Shown here: piece by piece, positions 32,354 to 44,548 of the stretch
Layout: every line of letters starts with the position of its first letter
Position numbering within the stretch: position 1 is the stretch's first letter
Source of the DNA: Mycobacterium sp. 4858
GTDB taxonomy: Bacteria; Actinomycetota; Actinomycetes; Mycobacteriales; Mycobacteriaceae
DNA length: 64,000 bases
Assembly (NCBI RefSeq): GCF_900240975.1
Contig: NZ_LT968776.1
Span: 558,001-622,000 of the forward strand
Direction: 5' to 3'
Notes under the pieces: generated by a model
Seen by the model: only the letters and a program-made list of their open reading frames with translations
Database searches by the model: none
What the model was told of the DNA's origin: nothing
Program-made: the position numbers and the translations under genes

Positions 32354-33654
32354 CAGGGCCAGTGCGGCGAGCGGGGCGCCGGGATCCGGTTGCGCTCCCC
32401 GCCCCGGCCGGCGAACATGTCGGCCAGCACGGCCGCCATCTCGAGGTAGCTGCGGCGACTTTCCTTGCTCAGTCGGTCGAGCTCGATCTGCTTGCCCTCA
32501 TGTATGTGGCGATCGAACGGCAGCACCACCGTCGCGGCGACGCGTGCGGACAGCCGCTCGAGTTCCCTGGCGGCCAGCAGGTCCAACTTGGCCGGCTCGA
32601 CGTGGTTGATCGCAAGTACCGTCGACCGCACCAATGGTTGATACCCGTTGTTGCCCAACCAATCCAGGGTGGTGGCGGTCTTCCGTATCGCGTCGATCGA
32701 GGTGCTGGTCACCACGACCAGCGCCCGCGCCTCGGGCAGGACCGCGTCCATCACACCCGAATTGAGCGCCTTGGCGCAGTCCACCAACACCACCGAATAG
32801 TGGTTACGCAAGAGCGAGAACGCCCTGACCACGTCGTGCCGCTCCAGCCGCCAGTCGGTGTGCGCATAGTCGGGCAATCCGAGCACTTCCAGGCCGAAGT
32901 TGTTCATGTAGGTGTGCGCCCGGACGTCCACATAATTCGTGGCCGCCTTGTCGGCGAGCAGCTCGGGCATGCCCACGGAGTTGGGACGGCCATGCCGCTC
33001 CCCCAGGTCGCCGGCGTCGATGTCGACGGCGATGATCCGGTCGTGGCGCACGTCGGCGAACGTCGACCCCAGCGCCTCCACCACCGCCGTCTTGCCGACG
33101 CCGCCCTTGAGGTTGAGAACGGCAATCGGGAATGCGCCGCCCACGGCCGCCCTGATGCGGTGGCGCAGGTCCTCTTTGTACTGCGCTTCTTTGCCGGGGC
33201 CGAGGTCGACACCGGTCACGCGGTGGACGACTTCGCGCCAGCTGAACCCGGAGGAGTCCTGCCGCGCCTGCTGGTCGAGCCCGTCCAGTGCCATTCCGCC
33301 CGGCAGCGGCGCCCGCCGCGGCCGCGAAGGCGCGCGCGACGCCGGGGCGGGCGCGGGTGCTGGCGGGGCGGGTGCTGGCCTGATCGGCGGCCTGCGGATT
33401 GATGGATCGGCGCGTGCTGGCGGGGCGGGTGCTGGCCTGATCGGCGGCCTGCGGATTGATGGATCGGCGCGCGTGGGCTGCGGCACCGTCGCGGCCGCCG
33501 GATCGGCGTCGATGCGCCGGCCGGGGGTACGCGGCGGGCGCACCGGCGGACCCGGTGGCCCCGCCGACGCCGCGGGGTGCTGAACGACTCCGCGACTCGA
33601 ACCGCGGTTGCTCACCACCCCGGTATAACCGCTGGGAACCCGTCGGGAAACCAC
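32353..33654 (-). CDS. MinD/ParA-like ATPase with Pro-rich N-terminus (EspI-like)
   Basis: 433 residues from GTG 33654; GTG 33618 or 33615 are plausible shorter starts. Seen: disordered Pro/Arg-rich N-terminus (about 1-120) with a 19-residue duplication, then a ParA/MinD ATPase domain with deviant Walker A LNLKGGVGKTAV, VDIDAGDLGERHG and VVLVDCAKALNSG. The layout resembles EspI and other mycobacterial MinD-like proteins linked to type VII secretion, but no esx gene is near. Inserted between gatB and pfkA relative to M. tuberculosis. The stop lies inside a repeat copy. Confidence 0.82.
   Translation of the reverse strand: MVSRRVPSGYTGVVSNRGSSRGVVQHPAASAGPPGPPVRPPRTPGRRIDADPAAATVPQPTRADPSIRRPPIRPAPAPPARADPSIRRPPIRPAPAPPAPAPAPASRAPSRPRRAPLPGGMALDGLDQQARQDSSGFSWREVVHRVTGVDLGPGKEAQYKEDLRHRIRAAVGGAFPIAVLNLKGGVGKTAVVEALGSTFADVRHDRIIAVDIDAGDLGERHGRPNSVGMPELLADKAATNYVDVRAHTYMNNFGLEVLGLPDYAHTDWRLERHDVVRAFSLLRNHYSVVLVDCAKALNSGVMDAVLPEARALVVVTSTSIDAIRKTATTLDWLGNNGYQPLVRSTVLAINHVEPAKLDLLAARELERLSARVAATVVLPFDRHIHEGKQIELDRLSKESRRSYLEMAAVLADMFAGRGGERNRIPAPRSPHWP
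33357..33470 (-). repeat. 57-bp coding tandem duplication
   Basis: Two near-identical 57-bp copies (about 33357-33413 and 33414-33470) in the MinD-like gene encode two units of ADPSIRRPPIRPAPAPPA. The multiple of three keeps the frame, lengthening the Pro-rich N-terminal region by 19 residues. Confidence 0.8.
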
Positions 33655-33765
33655 GAATTTTCCCGACGCGTCCCTGGCAGGTCAAAGGCCGGGCAAATTC
33701 AGGCCTTGTCGGGCCGGAGTCGGGTGGGGGTCAGGCCGGAGTCACCCGCCGTTTGCCCGCCGGGG

Positions 33766-34797
33766 TCAGCCGAAGAAGGCGGCGGCGTCGTCGTAGCGGC
33801 TTTCGGGCACCAGCTTGAGCTGGCGCACGGCGTCGGCCAGCGCCACTCGACCGATGTCCTGCCCCTGCAGCGACACCATCTGACCGTATTCCCCCGCGTG
33901 CGCGGCGTCGGCCGCATTGACGCCGAACCGGGTGGCCAGGACCCGGTCATAGGCCGTCGGGGTCCCGCCGCGCTGGACGTGGCCCAGCACGGTCACCCGG
34001 ACGTCCTTGTTGATCCGCTTCTCCACCTCGGCACCCAGTTGGGCCGCAACGCCGGTGAACTTCTCGTGACCGAACTCGTCAATTCCGCCTTCGCGCAAAG
34101 AGATCGAACCCGGAATGGGTTTGGCGCCCTCGGCCACCACACAGATGAAGTGCGAATCTCCGCGCTGGAAGCGACGTTTGACCAGCCGGCACACCTCCTC
34201 GACGTCGAAGGGCTGTTCGGGGATAAGCGTCATGTGCGCGCCGGAAGCCAGGCCGGCGTTGAGCGCGATCCAGCCGGCGTGCCGGCCCATCACCTCCACC
34301 AGCATCACCCGCTGGTGGGATTCGGCGGTGCTGTGCAGGCGGTCGATGGCCTCGGTTGCCACCGTCAGCGCGGTGTCGTGACCGAAAGTGACGTCGGTGC
34401 AATCGATGTCGTTGTCGATGGTCTTCGGCACCCCGACGACGGGAACGTTCTCCTCGGACAGCCAGTGCGCGGCGGTCAGGGTGCCTTCCCCGCCGATCGG
34501 GATGAGCACGTCGATGCCGTTGTCGTCCAGAGTCTGCTTGATCTGGTCCAGCCCGGCCCGCAACTTGTCGGGATGGACCCGAGCGGTCCCCAGCATCGTG
34601 CCGCCCTTGGCCAGCAGCCGGTCGTTGCGGTCGTCGTTCTGCAGTTGGATGCGCCGGTTCTCCAGCAACCCGCGCCACCCGTCCTGAAAGCCGACCACCG
34701 ACGAGCCGTACCGGGCGTCGCAGGTGCGCACCACCGCCCGGATGACGGCGTTCAGCCCCGGGCAGTCGCCACCTCCGGTCAGAACTCCGATCCGCAT
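33766..34797 (-). CDS. pfkA: ATP-dependent 6-phosphofructokinase
   Basis: 343 residues. It phosphorylates fructose 6-phosphate in glycolysis. Seen: N-terminal [20 protein letters not shown], the glycine-rich [12 protein letters not shown], and the catalytic [19 protein letters not shown] with its Asp residues, followed by [12 protein letters not shown]. The G-G-E-G and the Asp/Lys pattern (KTIDND) resemble actinobacterial group III enzymes, which may be ATP- or PPi-dependent; M. tuberculosis PfkA uses ATP. ATG 34797. 45 bp after gatA. Confidence 0.95.
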   Translation of the reverse strand: MRIGVLTGGGDCPGLNAVIRAVVRTCDARYGSSVVGFQDGWRGLLENRRIQLQNDDRNDRLLAKGGTMLGTARVHPDKLRAGLDQIKQTLDDNGIDVLIPIGGEGTLTAAHWLSEENVPVVGVPKTIDNDIDCTDVTFGHDTALTVATEAIDRLHSTAESHQRVMLVEVMGRHAGWIALNAGLASGAHMTLIPEQPFDVEEVCRLVKRRFQRGDSHFICVVAEGAKPIPGSISLREGGIDEFGHEKFTGVAAQLGAEVEKRINKDVRVTVLGHVQRGGTPTAYDRVLATRFGVNAADAAHAGEYGQMVSLQGQDIGRVALADAVRQLKLVPESRYDDAAAFFG

Positions 34798-34842
34798 GCC
34801 CTTATCTTGCCCTGCGGCGGGTCCGCCGCGCCGAGCAGACGC

Positions 34843-36324
34843 CTAGATCGCGCTCGGCAGCGGGCCGCGGGCAGCCTCGTAGGCGGCGCCCACCCGGTAC
34901 AGCCGGTCATCGGCCAGCGCCGGCGCCATGATCTGCAGGCCGACCGGGAGGCCGTCGTCCGGCGACAGCCCCGACGGAACCGACATGCCGCAGTGGCCGG
35001 CCAGGTTCAGCGGCAGCGTGCACAGGTCGAACAGGTACATCGCCAAAGGATCGTCCACCTTCTCGCCCAGCGGGAAGGCGGTGGTCGGGGTCGCGGGCGA
35101 CACGACCACGTCGACGGACTCGTACGCCTTGTCGAGGTCCCGGGCGATCAGCGTGCGCACCTTCTGCGCCTGGTTGTAATAGGCGTCGTAGTAACCGGCC
35201 GACAGCGCGTAGGTGCCGATCATGATGCGCCGCTTGACTTCCGGCCCGAAACCGGCGGCGCGCGTCAGCGCCATCACCTCCTCGGCACTGTGCGTCCCGT
35301 CGTCGCCGACGCGCAGCCCGTAGCGCATGGCGTCGAAGCGGGCCAGGTTGCTCGACACCTCCGACGGCAGGATCAGGTAGTAGGCCGCCAACGCGTATTC
35401 GAAGTGCGGGCAGTCGACTTCACTCACCTCGGCACCCAGCTCGGTCAGCCGCTCGACGGCCGCCTCGAACGAGGCGTGCACACCGGGCTGGTAGCCCTCC
35501 CCGCGCAGCTGCTTGACCACCCCCACGCGCACGCCGCGCAGGTCACCGGCAGCGCCGGCTTTGGCGGCGCCGACGACGTCGGGCACCGCCGCCTCGACGG
35601 ACGTGGAGTCGCGGTGGTCATGCCCGGCGATCACCTGGTGCAGCAGCGCGGTGTCCAGCACGGTGCGCGCGCACGGGCCGCCCTGGTCCAGGGACGAGGC
35701 GCAGGCCACCAGGCCGTAGCGCGACACGGTGCCGTAGGTCGGTTTGACGCCGACGGTCGCGGTCAGCGCCGCCGGCTGCCGGATGGAGCCGCCGGTGTCG
35801 GATCCGATGGCCAGCGGCGCCTGGAACGCGGCCAACGCCGCCGCGCTGCCGCCGCCGGATCCGCCGGGCACCCGGTCGAGGTTCCACGGGTTACGGGTGG
35901 GGCCGTAGGCGGAGTTCTCCGTCGACGAACCCATCGCGAACTCGTCCATGTTGGTCTTGCCCAGGATCGGGATGCCCGCGGCGCGCAACCGCGTGGTGAC
36001 GGTGGCGTCGTATGGGGAACGCCAGCCCTCGAGGATCTTGGAACCGCAGGTGGTGGGCATGTCGACGGTGGTGAACACGTCTTTGAGCGCCAGCGGCACC
36101 CCCGCCAGCGCCGACGGCAGCCGCTCCCCCGCGGCCACCGCCTCGTCGACCACCGCCGCCGCCCCCAGCGCCTCGTCGGCGGCCACGTGCAGGAAGGCGT
36201 GGTACTGGTCGTCCGTCGCCGCGATCTGGTCCAGGCACGCCTGCGTGACCTCGACCGACGACAGCTCCTTGGCGGCGATCCGGGCGGCCAGGGTCGCGGC
36301 GTCGGATCGGATGACCTCGTTCAC
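34843..36324 (-). CDS. gatA: Glutamyl-tRNA(Gln) amidotransferase subunit A
   Basis: 493 residues from GTG 36324. Amidase-signature enzyme that hydrolyses glutamine and channels ammonia to GatB. Seen: catalytic Lys in [15 protein letters not shown], the [14 protein letters not shown] stretch and the Ser pair in [13 protein letters not shown] that complete the Ser-cisSer-Lys triad. GTG overlaps the gatC stop by four bases (GTGA), coupling translation. The open frame continues upstream across gatC but is not coding. Confidence 0.96.
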   Translation of the reverse strand: MNEVIRSDAATLAARIAAKELSSVEVTQACLDQIAATDDQYHAFLHVAADEALGAAAVVDEAVAAGERLPSALAGVPLALKDVFTTVDMPTTCGSKILEGWRSPYDATVTTRLRAAGIPILGKTNMDEFAMGSSTENSAYGPTRNPWNLDRVPGGSGGGSAAALAAFQAPLAIGSDTGGSIRQPAALTATVGVKPTYGTVSRYGLVACASSLDQGGPCARTVLDTALLHQVIAGHDHRDSTSVEAAVPDVVGAAKAGAAGDLRGVRVGVVKQLRGEGYQPGVHASFEAAVERLTELGAEVSEVDCPHFEYALAAYYLILPSEVSSNLARFDAMRYGLRVGDDGTHSAEEVMALTRAAGFGPEVKRRIMIGTYALSAGYYDAYYNQAQKVRTLIARDLDKAYESVDVVVSPATPTTAFPLGEKVDDPLAMYLFDLCTLPLNLAGHCGMSVPSGLSPDDGLPVGLQIMAPALADDRLYRVGAAYEAARGPLPSAI

Positions 36325-36620
36325 TCGCTGTCTCCCAGGATCTGCGGCACCGCGAAACGGCCGTCGGCGGCCTCGGGCGCCGCGGCCAGCGCCTCGGCCT
36401 GGGTGAGGCAGGGTGTCGGCTCGTCCGGGCGGGTGACGTTGACGTCCTTGAGCGGGTTGCCGGTCGCTTCGACGCCGGTGACGTCGACCGCCTGCACCTG
36501 GCTGACGTGGGTCAGGATGGCGTCGAGCTGACCGGCGAAGCTGTCCAGCTCGCTGTCGGTCAGCGCGAGCCGGGACAGCCGGGCCAGGTGCGCCACCTCG
36601 TCGCGGGAGATCTGAGACAC
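36321..36620 (-). CDS. gatC: Glutamyl-tRNA(Gln) amidotransferase subunit C
   Basis: 99 residues from GTG 36620 ([20 protein letters not shown]). Small subunit that wraps around and stabilises GatA-GatB. Seen: typical LARLALxxxE-type helix start, [16 protein letters not shown], and a C-terminal [13 protein letters not shown]. The -10-like TAGGCT (36629-36634, minus strand) lies 8 bases upstream, so the message may be leaderless. Start of the gatC-gatA(-pfkA) operon; divergent from the ACT-domain gene. Confidence 0.95.
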   Translation of the reverse strand: MSQISRDEVAHLARLSRLALTDSELDSFAGQLDAILTHVSQVQAVDVTGVEATGNPLKDVNVTRPDEPTPCLTQAEALAAAPEAADGRFAVPQILGDSE

Positions 36621-36737
36621 GACAGGAAAGCCTAACGCGCTTGTTCGGGCGAGCGCCGGGCACTCGGCCCCGGCGAGCGTTGGCCGTCGTACCGAGCCGA
36701 AATGCCGTCGACACATGGCTGTGTCACAGTGTTGGCC

Positions 36738-37394
36738 GTGCCGTCCTATCTGTTGCGCATCGAGCTGGTCGACCGCCCGGGCAGCCTGGGCTCGCTGGCG
36801 GTGGCGCTCGGCTCCGCGGGCGCCGACATCTTGTCGCTCGACGTGGTGGAGCGCAGCTCGGGCTACGCGATCGACGACCTGGTGATCGAGTTGCCGCCGG
36901 GCGCGATGCCGGACACGCTGATCACCGCCGCGGAGTCGCTCTCGGGTGTGCGGGTGGAGAGCGTGCGTCCGCACACCGGGTTGCTGGAGGCGCATCGGGA
37001 GCTGGAGCTGCTCGACCACGTCGCCGCGGCCGTCGACAAGTCGTCGCGGTTGCAGGCCCTGGCCAACGAGGCGCCCCGGGTGCTGCGCGTCAGCTGGTGC
37101 TCGGTGCTGCGTAGTGCGGGCGATCGGGTGGAGCGCCTGGCCGTCAGCGCGGGTGCGCCCGAGACGCCGGCGGCTTCCGCCCCGTGGCTGCCCATCGACC
37201 GCGCCGCGACGCTGGACAGCTCCGGCGACTGGGTGCCGCAGGCGTGGCGCGACATGGACACCACGATGGTCGCCGCGCCGCTGGGCGATCCGCACATGGC
37301 GGTGGTGCTGGGGCGACCGGGCCCCGAATTCCGGCCCTCGGAGGTGGCTCGCCTGGGCTATCTGGCCGGGATCGTGGCCACCATGCTGCGCTAG
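36738..37394 (+). CDS. ACT-domain protein (Rv3013-like)
   Basis: 218 residues from GTG 36738 ([15 protein letters not shown]); the frame opens at 36702 but the ACT domain starts here. Seen: one N-terminal ACT domain (about residues 1-75, [19 protein letters not shown]) and a C-terminal part with [11 protein letters not shown] and [16 protein letters not shown]. No catalytic domain, so it may sense an amino acid; ligand unknown. Its TAG directly touches the stop of the convergent mmpL gene, with no gap. Confidence 0.8.
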   Translation: MPSYLLRIELVDRPGSLGSLAVALGSAGADILSLDVVERSSGYAIDDLVIELPPGAMPDTLITAAESLSGVRVESVRPHTGLLEAHRELELLDHVAAAVDKSSRLQALANEAPRVLRVSWCSVLRSAGDRVERLAVSAGAPETPAASAPWLPIDRAATLDSSGDWVPQAWRDMDTTMVAAPLGDPHMAVVLGRPGPEFRPSEVARLGYLAGIVATMLR

Positions 37395-40292
37395 CTAACG
37401 CGCCGGCGACGCGACCACCGGGTCGTCGTCCTCCCACAGCAGCAGCTGCCGAACCGCCGGACGCGGTCCGTACGGCCGCAGCATCGTGCTGGCGGGGCGC
37501 GGGCGCACCCGTTGGGGCCACCAGAACCACCGACCCAGAATCCGTGCGACGGAAGGCGTCATGAACGACCGCACGATCAGCGTGTCGAACAGCAAGCCGA
37601 GGCCGATGGTGGTGCCGATCTGACCGAGCACCTGGAAACCGCTGAACACGAACGCACACATGGTGACGGCGAAGACGATGCCGGCCGAGGTGACCACCGA
37701 TCCGGAGCCGGCCATCGCCCGGATGATGCCGGTGTTCAGGCCGGCATGAATTTCTTCCTTGAACCGCGAGATCAACAGGAGGTTGTAGTCGGATCCGACC
37801 GCCAACAGCAGGATCACGGCAAGCGCGAGCACGACCCAATACAACTGGATCCCGAAGAGGTACTGCCACACCAGAACTGACAACCCGAACGAGGCGCCCA
37901 GCGACAGGGCGACCGTGCCCACGATGACGAGCGCGGCGATCAGGCTGCGCGTGATGATCATCATGATCAGCAGAATGAGGCTCAGCGCCGCGAACGCCAC
38001 GATCATCAGGTCATACTTGGCGCCGTCCTGGATGTCCTTGTACGTCGAGGCGGTCCCGCCGAGATAGACCCCCGCGCCCGCCATCGGCGTGCCCTTCAGG
38101 GCCTCGTGCGCGGCCTTGGCCATCGGGTCGATGTGCGAAATGCCCTCGGGGGTCGCGGGATCGCCTTCGTGCGTGACGATCATGCGGGCGGCCTTGCCGT
38201 CGGGCGAGAGGAACAGTTTGAGCCCGCGCTTGAAGTCGGGGTTGTTGAAGACCTCGGGCGGCAGGTAGAACGTGTCGTCGTTCTTGGCGGCGTCGAAGGC
38301 CCGTCCCAGAGCCGTCGCGTTGTCGATCGCGGCCGCGGTCTGGGCGTAAATGCCCGACAGCGTGGCGTAATTGGCCAGCGTCAGATCCCGATTGGTCTGC
38401 TGGCTGTCGATCTGCGGCGGTATCAGCTCCACCAGTTTCGGCTGCAGCGCGTCGAGCTTGTCGAGCGAAGCCGTGAGGCTTTCGAACTTCTCTGTGAGCT
38501 GGTCGATGCCGTCGAGCGCGTCGAAGAGTGATCGGAACGCGAAGCAGACGGGGATGTCGTAACAGTGCCTCTCCCAATAGAAGTAGCTGCGGATGGGCCG
38601 GAAGAAGTCGTCGAAGTTCGCGATCTTGTCGCGCAGATCCTGGATCGTACCGAGCGTGTCGTGGAAACTCTGCGTCTCGTCGTGGGTGGTGCCGGCGAGC
38701 TGCTGCTGCAACACGTACTGCTGTTTCAGGATGTTGATGGTCTTGTTCAGTTCGTTGGCCTGCTTGAGGGCATCCTCGGCCCGATCTCGTTGGTAGGTCA
38801 GGTTTTCCTGCTGCGCCGCGCTGGAATTGCTGACCACGAACGCGAGCGAGCTGTGAACGAGCGGGGTGCCCAGCGGACGGGTGATGGTCTGCACCTGCGC
38901 CACGCCGGGAACGTGAAACACCGCCTTGGCCACCTTGTCCAGGACGAGCATGCTTTCCGGGTTACGCATGTCGTGATCGGTTTCGACCATCAACAACTCG
39001 GGCTCCAGCCGGGCCCGCGAGAAATGCTTCTCCGCGGCGGTGTAGCCGACATTGGCCGGCGCGCTGGCGGGCATGTAGGGACGGGTGTCATAACTGGTCT
39101 TGTACCCGGGTAAAGCTATGAGTCCGACCAGGGCCAGCGCGCAGGCCGCCGCGAGTACCGCGCCCGGCCAGCGGACGATGGCGGTGCCGATCCGCCGCCA
39201 GCCGCGGGTTCGGATCGCCCGCTTGGGGTCGAAGATGCCCACCTTGGCGCCCAAGGTGAGGATCGCGGGCCCCAGGGTGAGCGCGGCGAAAAGCGCGACG
39301 AGGATGCCCAACGCGGCGGGTATGCCCAGGCTCTGGAAGTACGGCAGCCGGGTGAAGCTCAGGCAGGCGACCGCGCCGGCCACGGTGAGCCCGGAGCCCA
39401 AGACGATGTGCGTCGTGCCGTGATACATGGTGTAGAAAGCTCTTTCGCGATCCTCGCCGGTTCCGCGCGCTTCCTGGTAGCGGCCCACGAAAAATATCGC
39501 GTAGTCGGTACCCGCGGCGATCACCAACAGCGTCAACAGGTTCGTCGCGTACGTCGACAACCCGATGACTCCGGCATTTCCGAGAAACGCGACGAGGCCA
39601 CGCGCGGCCGACATCTCGATCAGGACCGTGGCTAGGACCAGCAGGGTGGTGAGCACGGAGCGGTAGACGAAGAACAGCATCAGCGCGATCACGCCGACGG
39701 TGATCGTGGTGACCTTCGCGGTCCCCTTACTGCCGACGTCGAACTGATCGGAGATCAGTGGCGCCGCGCCGGTCACATAGGCCTTGACGCCGGGCGGTGG
39801 CTTCATACGCTCGACGATGTCGCGGATGGCGCCGACGCCCTCGTTGGCCAGCGCGGAACCCTGATTACCGGCGAGATTCACCTGAACGTAAGCGGCCTTG
39901 CCGTCGCTGCTCTGCGACCCTGCCGCGGTGAGGGTGTCGCCCCAGTAGTCCTGAACGTGCTCGACGTGCTTCTTGTCCTGCTCGAGCCTGCGAACCATCT
40001 CGTCGTAGAACTTGTGCGCGTCCGCGCCGAGTGGCTTGTCGCCTTCCAGTACGACCATGGCCGAGCTGTCGGTGTCGAACTCTCCGAACTTCTCACCGAT
40101 CCGCTTGATTGCCTTGAGCGACGGGGCGTCGGGCGAGTTCAGGGCCACATTGTGTGTCTTCCCAACCTCTTCCAACTGCGGCACCGCGATGTTGGTGACT
40201 GCGGCCAGCCCCACCCAGAACAGCAGGATCGGCAACGCGAGCCGGCGGATGGTGCGGGGGACAACGGCCCGCGGCTGTTCGTGGTTGCTCAT
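37395..40292 (-). CDS. MmpL-family RND transporter
   Basis: 965 residues, full-length MmpL with two blocks of transmembrane segments and two large periplasmic domains. Seen: proton-relay Asp-Tyr pairs in [15 protein letters not shown] (D263, Y264) and [14 protein letters not shown] (about D835, Y836), and a long coiled-coil-like segment around residues 480-600. By family exports lipids, siderophores or drugs; the length and its mmpS partner suggest the MmpL4/5 branch. ATG overlaps the mmpS stop (ATGA). Inserted between the ACT gene and ligA, which adjoin in M. tuberculosis. Confidence 0.92.
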   Translation of the reverse strand: MSNHEQPRAVVPRTIRRLALPILLFWVGLAAVTNIAVPQLEEVGKTHNVALNSPDAPSLKAIKRIGEKFGEFDTDSSAMVVLEGDKPLGADAHKFYDEMVRRLEQDKKHVEHVQDYWGDTLTAAGSQSSDGKAAYVQVNLAGNQGSALANEGVGAIRDIVERMKPPPGVKAYVTGAAPLISDQFDVGSKGTAKVTTITVGVIALMLFFVYRSVLTTLLVLATVLIEMSAARGLVAFLGNAGVIGLSTYATNLLTLLVIAAGTDYAIFFVGRYQEARGTGEDRERAFYTMYHGTTHIVLGSGLTVAGAVACLSFTRLPYFQSLGIPAALGILVALFAALTLGPAILTLGAKVGIFDPKRAIRTRGWRRIGTAIVRWPGAVLAAACALALVGLIALPGYKTSYDTRPYMPASAPANVGYTAAEKHFSRARLEPELLMVETDHDMRNPESMLVLDKVAKAVFHVPGVAQVQTITRPLGTPLVHSSLAFVVSNSSAAQQENLTYQRDRAEDALKQANELNKTINILKQQYVLQQQLAGTTHDETQSFHDTLGTIQDLRDKIANFDDFFRPIRSYFYWERHCYDIPVCFAFRSLFDALDGIDQLTEKFESLTASLDKLDALQPKLVELIPPQIDSQQTNRDLTLANYATLSGIYAQTAAAIDNATALGRAFDAAKNDDTFYLPPEVFNNPDFKRGLKLFLSPDGKAARMIVTHEGDPATPEGISHIDPMAKAAHEALKGTPMAGAGVYLGGTASTYKDIQDGAKYDLMIVAFAALSLILLIMMIITRSLIAALVIVGTVALSLGASFGLSVLVWQYLFGIQLYWVVLALAVILLLAVGSDYNLLLISRFKEEIHAGLNTGIIRAMAGSGSVVTSAGIVFAVTMCAFVFSGFQVLGQIGTTIGLGLLFDTLIVRSFMTPSVARILGRWFWWPQRVRPRPASTMLRPYGPRPAVRQLLLWEDDDPVVASPAR

Positions 40293-40735
40293 CCGGATTT
40301 GTCCAGACAGAAGGTGTAGGCGTCGACTTTGTTCACGGTGCGTTGGTCTTTCACTTCGCCGTTGACGGTGATGCGGCAGCCGAGGCTATCCCCGTTGCCC
40401 TGCGCGACGACGTTGCCGAGGACCGCCGGCTCCGTCGTGGTGATCGTGAACGACCACGGCAGCGGGGCATCCTTGACTTGCTGCGGCTGGGCGTTGACAT
40501 CAAGGTAGTTGATGGTCGCGGTTGCGCCGGGCCTGCCGAAGACCTCGAGCACCACCCGTTTGGGGTTGAACGGAACGATTTCGTTGGCCAGGCCGCTGTT
40601 GGCCGAGGTGTTGTTGTGTGAGCCGAAGATTCCGTGCAGGCGGTAGATGGCGAATCCGGCGAGCACGATGACCAGCACCGCGACCAGCGCCATCCACCCT
40701 CGCTTGACGAGGGAGGCCACCGAAAACCCCTTCAC
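40289..40735 (-). CDS. MmpS-family accessory protein
   Basis: 148 residues. Seen: one N-terminal membrane helix (about 13-31, [20 protein letters not shown]) and an extracytoplasmic beta-rich MmpS domain with [17 protein letters not shown] and a Cys pair. MmpS proteins assist the MmpL partner in export. GTG 40735. Stop overlaps the mmpL ATG by four bases. A long inverted repeat lies upstream and the TetR gene is next, so this is a regulated export module. Confidence 0.9.
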   Translation of the reverse strand: MKGFSVASLVKRGWMALVAVLVIVLAGFAIYRLHGIFGSHNNTSANSGLANEIVPFNPKRVVLEVFGRPGATATINYLDVNAQPQQVKDAPLPWSFTITTTEPAVLGNVVAQGNGDSLGCRITVNGEVKDQRTVNKVDAYTFCLDKSG

Positions 40736-40818
40736 CCGTTCACCTTTCGATCATCGGGCGACACGAAACCCCCGGCACGAGGGGTCCGCCGACCGGTCGG
40801 GTGTGATCGACAGCTATG

Positions 40819-40843
40819 ACAGTACGGTACGGGACCGTACTGT
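40819..40843. promoter_or_regulatory. Candidate TetR operator upstream of mmpS
   Basis: Perfect inverted repeat ACAGTACGGT (40819-40828) and ACCGTACTGT (40834-40843) with a 5-bp spacer, 84 bp before the mmpS GTG. It lies between mmpS and the TetR gene; its minus-strand sequence contains TACTGT, a possible -10, so a bound repressor would cover the promoter. Confidence 0.7.
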
Positions 40844-40903
40844 ACAAGAGACGCGCGCGTACACATTCAACGAAAGACGGCTTGCCCGTGGGTGACCGCG
40901 CCG

Positions 40904-41500
40904 TTACCCGATGGTTCTGGTCAGACCCGGGATGAGGAAACCGTCGACCAGCGCTTGCACGGTGCGACGGGTGGGCGGCCGGTCCGGCATGATGGACCGG
41001 AAGATGAGGTAGCCGGGCAACAGGTCCCAGAGTTCGTCGGTGACGGCGCCCGGGTGGATTTCGCCGCGGTCCACCGCTTGGTTCAAGACGTGCTGGATCA
41101 ACGCCTTGCGCTGGTCGAGGAACTGACGCTGCATGGCCTCGTTGAGTGCGGGGAGGCGCGACACCTCGACCATCACCGCACGGATCGTGCTCGCATGCCG
41201 GCCGCCCTCCTGGCAGATCGTCTCCCCCAGTCGCAGCAGATCGCCGCGCAACGTACCGGTGTTCGGCGGCACCGCCACCTGGCGGACACCCTCGATGAAG
41301 GCGGCCAACACCAGCTCGGCCTTGGAGGGCCAGCGCCGGTACACCGTGGCCTTGCTGGCGCGAGCGGCACCGGCGACCGCGTCCACGGTCAGCTGGTCAT
41401 AGCCGTGCTCCTGCAACAGGCGCAGGGTCACCGCCAGAATTTCGGCCTCCCGCGGCGACCACGGTGACGCCGGTGCGCACGGGTCCGCCATCTGGGTCAT
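40904..41500 (-). CDS. TetR-family regulator of the mmpS-mmpL module
   Basis: 198 residues from ATG 41500; upstream open frame overlaps ligA and is not coding. Seen: N-terminal helix-turn-helix ASKATVYRRWPSKAELVLAAF (about residues 45-65) and a TetR C-terminal ligand-binding region. Same strand as mmpS-mmpL, 168 bp upstream, with a 25-bp perfect inverted repeat between them, so it is probably their repressor. Inducer unknown. Confidence 0.87.
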   Translation of the reverse strand: MTQMADPCAPASPWSPREAEILAVTLRLLQEHGYDQLTVDAVAGAARASKATVYRRWPSKAELVLAAFIEGVRQVAVPPNTGTLRGDLLRLGETICQEGGRHASTIRAVMVEVSRLPALNEAMQRQFLDQRKALIQHVLNQAVDRGEIHPGAVTDELWDLLPGYLIFRSIMPDRPPTRRTVQALVDGFLIPGLTRTIG

Positions 41501-41561
41501 AGCGCCCACGATAGAGCCGCTTGGGCGGTGCGGCCCAAATTTCGGGTCAGGTCGTGATCGC

Positions 41562-43652
<2,091 letters not shown>

Positions 43653-43678
43653 CTATCCGAGCGCGGCGACACCCGGAC

Positions 43679-44002
43679 TCAGTCCTCCACGTATGCCCGC
43701 AGCCGGTCCACCGCCGCATCCCACCGGCGCGACAAGGCGGTGAGGTAGTCACTGGCCTGGGCCAAGGGGGCTGTCCGCACCGCCCAGACTCGCTCGCGAC
43801 CGCGCCTGCTGCTGGTCACCAAACCCGCCGATTCCAGCAGCTGCAGGTGCTTGCTGGCAGCCTGGCGGCTGACGGGTATGACGCTGGTGAGCTGTGACGT
43901 CGAGCTCGGGCCAAGATCGCAGAGCCGCACGATGATGCGCAGCCGGTTCGGGTCACCGAGCGCGTCGAAGAGCGGCGCGCCCACCGCGACGCGCCCCCTC
44001 AT
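43679..44002 (-). CDS. ArsR-family transcriptional regulator
   Basis: 107 residues from ATG 44002. Seen: winged helix with FDALGDPNRLRIIVRL and recognition helix VSRQAASKHLQLLESAGLV. No obvious ArsR metal-binding Cys pair, so it may sense something other than a metal. ATG overlaps the stop of the SRPBCC gene upstream (ATGA). The pair resembles the common ArsR-SRPBCC cassettes of actinobacteria. A long palindrome over the SRPBCC start is the probable binding site. Confidence 0.87.
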   Translation of the reverse strand: MRGRVAVGAPLFDALGDPNRLRIIVRLCDLGPSSTSQLTSVIPVSRQAASKHLQLLESAGLVTSSRRGRERVWAVRTAPLAQASDYLTALSRRWDAAVDRLRAYVED

Positions 44003-44481
44003 TCGCGGGCTTCTTCCAGATACCTGCGCACCAGATCCGTCTGGATCGCCCACCCCTCGGAGTTGGCCTCGAAGGAGGAAGGGCGGCGCGCTTCGGGAAT
44101 GTCCTCGAATCCGGACTCGGTAATGGTGAGCAGCACGCCGTCGGGCGTTTCCGACAGCGTGAACTCGACCAGCGTGGTCGGCTCCTGGCCGTAGTCGGCG
44201 TCCGGGTCGACGGCGAAGGGGTGCCACCGATAGGCGAACCGCCGCTGCGGCTCGACGGCGACGATGTGCCAGGTGCTTTCTACTCCGGTGTGTGGCTCCT
44301 GCCGACTGGCGACCTCGTCGTCGACCGTTGTCGGATGGATCACCGCGCCGACCGAAGTCCCGGCGACGAACGGCCCGTCGAAGCGGACTCCGAACCAGCG
44401 GCCAAACTCGTCGGCGTCGCTGATGGCCCGCCATACCCGCTCCAACGGCGCGTGCAGCAATACGCGCTTCTCAATCCTCAT
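43999..44481 (-). CDS. SRPBCC (AHSA1-like) protein
   Basis: 160 residues from ATG 44481. Seen: MRIEKRVLLHAPLERVWRAI, typical of the START/AHSA1 fold, with WFGVRFDGPF and FRYRWHPF-like segments and the C-terminal long helix GWAIQTDLVRRYLEEA. These proteins bind hydrophobic ligands in a deep cavity; ligand unknown. Stop overlaps the ArsR start, so the two are coupled. Start codon and ribosome-binding site lie inside a 30-bp palindrome. Confidence 0.87.
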   Translation of the reverse strand: MRIEKRVLLHAPLERVWRAISDADEFGRWFGVRFDGPFVAGTSVGAVIHPTTVDDEVASRQEPHTGVESTWHIVAVEPQRRFAYRWHPFAVDPDADYGQEPTTLVEFTLSETPDGVLLTITESGFEDIPEARRPSSFEANSEGWAIQTDLVRRYLEEARE

Positions 44482-44506
44482 ATGCAACCTCCCGGTTGCA
44501 TATGAG
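44477..44506. promoter_or_regulatory. Candidate ArsR operator covering the SRPBCC start
   Basis: Perfect inverted repeat CTCATATGCAACC (44477-44489) and GGTTGCATATGAG (44494-44506) with spacer TCCC. On the minus strand the spacer region supplies the GGGAGG ribosome-binding site and one CATATG holds the start ATG. A second, weaker GCAAC/GTTGC pair lies at 44530-44545. Confidence 0.75.
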
Positions 44507-44548
44507 TCCACCACGGCACCACGAAAAGCGCAACTATTTGGTTGCCTA

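Noticed and set aside
33577..36531. 984-residue plus-strand open frame
   Set aside because: Runs antisense to pfkA and gatA, whose motifs are complete; the long frame follows from high GC at third positions.
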